Assembly: GCA_039809865.1 (NCBI GenBank)
Contig: JBDHVW010000021.1
Span: 35,342-99,341, forward strand
Origin: QWHO01 sp039809865
GTDB lineage: Bacteria > Vulcanimicrobiota > Xenobia > Xenobiales > QWHO01
Direction of reading: 5' to 3'
DNA: 64,000 nucleotides
The notes beneath the pieces are model-generated. The model had not been told where the DNA came from. It saw nothing but the letters and a program-made list of their open reading frames with translations, and searched no databases. The number at the start of each line of letters is the position of its first letter. The stretch's first letter is position 1. The position numbers were made by a program, and so were the translations under genes. Positions 61,970 through 64,000 of the stretch are shown here, one piece after another.

Positions 61970-63460
61970 TTGACGCTCCAGGACTTTCGCTCCGCTCTCT
62001 TGCGCCGATGGCTGCTGGCCCTGCTGATTCTGCTGGCCTTCGAGGCCCTGCTGCTACGGCGGATTCCGCGCACGGTCGAAGGAGATCTCTATGTCTCCTC
62101 GGCGCGGCTCATGGTGCGCCCGAGCTCGGCCTCGGTGATCGCGTTCGGAAACAAGGTGGATGTGAGCGCCACCGACTCGTCCGGAATCGACCTCTGGTTC
62201 CTCGATTTCGAGATGGTCCGCGCCATCCTGGCCGACCGCGAGATGCTGGCGCGCATCGCGGCCCGCGTCCCGGAGATGTCGGCGCAGGATATCCAGAACC
62301 GGATCGTGGCCTATCCGAGCGCGCTGAGCTTCGAGGACCTGAGCAACATCCACGAGGATAGCCAGGTTGCGGGCGCCGAGCAGGCGGTGCAGGCCTATCA
62401 GGACGAGATGACCTATCTCTACGGCAAGCCCGTGCAAACTCTCCGGCTGGTGACGCTCTCGATCAGTGGCGACAATCCCGAGCAAGCCCGGGCTCTGGCC
62501 GAGGCCACGACCGAGGAGTTTCTGGCCGCCGCGCGCGCCAAGGCCGCCGAGAACTACACCCGCCGCCGCGAGCAGCTCGAGGCCATGCTCGAGGACAGTC
62601 TCAAGCAAGCCCGCAAAGCCGAGGAGAAGCTGGCCAAGAAGTCCAGCAACATCCTGGAGAAGGGCAGTCCCGACAGCTCCAACGAGGTGCTCCTGCGCTA
62701 TCTCGAGAGCCGAAAGGCCAGCTTGCTGGCCCAGCGCTTCTCGCTCGAGGCGCACCTGTCCCGACTGGAGGACGCCGGCCAGGTCGACCTCTCCCCCTCG
62801 CTCAAGGCGGGCCAGGCCCAGTTGCATAAGGCCGAGCTCGAGGTGGCGATGCTCGAGCGGACCTACCTTCCCGACGACCCGCTGGTCTCGCTCTCGAAAG
62901 AGCGCCGCGAGTCGTTCGGACAACTGGTGGGTCAGATGCAGGTCGAGCTCCACCAGCAGGTCTCCTCGGGGGACACGATGTCGCTGGACGGGGTCAACCT
63001 GGAGCTCAGTCAGGTCCAGGCCGAGATCGACGCCATCGAGGCCGGGCGTCCCGACCTCAAGCAGCTGCGGGAAGCCAAGATGGACCAGTTCCGCTTCGAT
63101 CAGTGGGAGACGAACAAGCTCGACCTCATCACCCGCACGCTCCAGGCCAGGGTCCAGGAGCGCCAGGCGCAGGCCCAGGGAACCATGATCGTGCTCGAGC
63201 ATCCCCAACCGGGAACGCTGGCCCGGGTGACCCGGGTGGCCAACTGGGTCACGCCCGTGGCGATGTTTCCCGTCGGATGTTTCCTGGCGGTCTGGGGGGC
63301 CGTGCTGGTGGATCGGCTCCGCCGCGCACGTTACGGAGCCGATCGCGTCGCGGCCGGATTGGGACTCGAGTTGCTGGCGGCGCTTCCCCCGCATCCGCGT
63401 GGGCGAGCCAATCAGTGGCGTCGTTGGAAGCGCGACCTGAGCAGGAGTTCGTCCCCCTGA
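61970..63460 (+). CDS. Wzz/GumC chain-length determinant 2
   Basis: A 496-residue co-polymerase. First membrane helix LLALLILLAFEALLL, long coiled coil (about residues 160-400), second helix VAMFPVGCFLAVWGAVLVD. It differs strongly from Wzz1. A BY-kinase gene follows directly, the usual activator. TTG start, in a context dominated by a palindrome. Confidence 0.85.
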   Translation: MTLQDFRSALLRRWLLALLILLAFEALLLRRIPRTVEGDLYVSSARLMVRPSSASVIAFGNKVDVSATDSSGIDLWFLDFEMVRAILADREMLARIAARVPEMSAQDIQNRIVAYPSALSFEDLSNIHEDSQVAGAEQAVQAYQDEMTYLYGKPVQTLRLVTLSISGDNPEQARALAEATTEEFLAAARAKAAENYTRRREQLEAMLEDSLKQARKAEEKLAKKSSNILEKGSPDSSNEVLLRYLESRKASLLAQRFSLEAHLSRLEDAGQVDLSPSLKAGQAQLHKAELEVAMLERTYLPDDPLVSLSKERRESFGQLVGQMQVELHQQVSSGDTMSLDGVNLELSQVQAEIDAIEAGRPDLKQLREAKMDQFRFDQWETNKLDLITRTLQARVQERQAQAQGTMIVLEHPQPGTLARVTRVANWVTPVAMFPVGCFLAVWGAVLVDRLRRARYGADRVAAGLGLELLAALPPHPRGRANQWRRWKRDLSRSSSP

Positions 63461-63479
63461 CTCCTAATAGCCGTCCGCG

Positions 63480-64000
63480 ATGCCAGCCTGGGAGAAGAAT
63501 CTCGTCGTTCTGCGCGAGCCGCGGTCACCGTCGGCTGAGGCTCTACGGAGCCTGCGCGCCCGCCTGTCCAAGACGCTGGCCTCGGGCAAGCGTCGTCTCC
63601 TCATTCTGAGCACCTGGCCGGGCGAAGGCAAGTCGGTGCTCTCGATCAACCTCGCCGTCCTCCTGGCTCAACTCGGCCTGAGCACGGCCCTGATCGACGG
63701 GGACCTGCGCAAGCCCACCCTGACCCGCCTGTTCGGCCTGGATGACCGACCCGGTCTGTCCGATTGCCTCGAGGAAGGGCGGCCCGTGGCCCAGGCGGTC
63801 GCTCCCTCCGGCTACGAGAATCTCTCTCTGATTCCGCGGGGCCTTTCCAAGCTGAGCCCCTCCAACCTGTTGGGGCGAGCCACCGCCACGCAGTTTTTCA
63901 ACGATTTGCCCCAGTTCGGCTGCGCCCTGATCGATAGTCCGCCCCTGTCGGCCTGCGGTGATGCGCAGTTGATCGCGACCCACGTGGACGCGGCCCTGGT
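63480..64000 (+). CDS. BY-kinase / CpsD-type tyrosine kinase, 5' part
   Basis: The frame is open to the right edge, so the gene is cut. The 173 visible residues show AEALRSLRARL, Walker A WPGEGKSVLSINLA and Walker A' ALIDGDLRKP, then LIDSPPLSACGD. These belong to bacterial tyrosine kinases controlling Wzz proteins. No tyrosine tail can be seen. ATG 19 bases after the Wzz2 stop. Confidence 0.92.
   Translation, partial: MPAWEKNLVVLREPRSPSAEALRSLRARLSKTLASGKRRLLILSTWPGEGKSVLSINLAVLLAQLGLSTALIDGDLRKPTLTRLFGLDDRPGLSDCLEEGRPVAQAVAPSGYENLSLIPRGLSKLSPSNLLGRATATQFFNDLPQFGCALIDSPPLSACGDAQLIATHVDAAL

Overview
The window is dense bacterial chromosome, roughly two-thirds G+C by eye, with 61 genes that I can support. 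No gap exceeds 300 bases; the largest are 40958-41223 and 47357-47643, and both are annotated. I saw no rRNA, tRNA, CRISPR array, prophage or transposase gene. An outer-membrane polysaccharide export protein (Wza type), LytM peptidase, L,D-transpeptidase and type II/IV pilus-like genes indicate a cell with an outer membrane. The phylum cannot be fixed from this sequence. The uvrC-rapZ-yvcK block, DUF1800/DUF1501 pair, pyrB-pyrI-pyrC-pyrD operon and heptanucleotide repeats point to a lesser-known environmental lineage. Acidobacteriota, Armatimonadota and Eremiobacterota/Vulcanimicrobiota are guesses only.

Layout. 1-4737: cell-envelope block of ftsX (5' cut off), an EnvC-like LytM peptidase and two tandem S41 processing proteases. 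4734-8945: uvrC, rapZ, yvcK. 8952-15775: a DUF5522 fusion, a thioesterase, a HAD phosphatase, a coiled-coil protein, a glycine-zipper protein, a lone receiver domain, a GspF/PilC protein with an unusual N-terminal extension and a small HTH protein. 15772-23525: aldehyde dehydrogenase, aminotransferase, ferritin, DUF1800/DUF1501 pair and a beta-propeller. 23561-30041: a minor-pilin operon (PilX/PilV/PilW-like), a DUF3298/4163-like lipoprotein-sized protein, a PhaC-like synthase, a CPBP protease and a membrane zinc-ribbon protein. 29996-36904: pyrimidine genes pyrEF and pyrBICD around a HEAT/propeller protein. 37442-38446: trpS.

38448-64000 is a surface-polysaccharide locus. It holds nucleotide-sugar enzymes (UDP-sugar dehydrogenase, Gfo/Idh oxidoreductase, epimerases, DegT aminotransferase, PglD-like acetyltransferase), two glycosyltransferases, an initiating sugar-phosphate transferase, a flippase, an amidotransferase trio (WbpG-HisH2-HisF2 type), an AsnB-like amidotransferase, two Wzz/GumC proteins, a Wza-type exporter and the start of a BY-kinase. 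The gene set resembles those that build amidated or amidinated diamino-uronic sugars. No Wzy polymerase was found in the window.

Many adjacent genes overlap by four bases (ATGA, GTGA and probably CTGA), so translational coupling is common.

The most unusual signal is a family of heptanucleotide tandem repeats in spacers. Each locus has its own heptad, and the arms usually face each other as inverted repeats with the same polarity. One locus includes a gene for a four-helix-bundle protein of the 23S rRNA intervening-sequence family. That gene is inserted between hisH2 and hisF2 and carries (GTTGAGA)4 inside its 3' end. I propose this as a possible undescribed repeat/mobile system.
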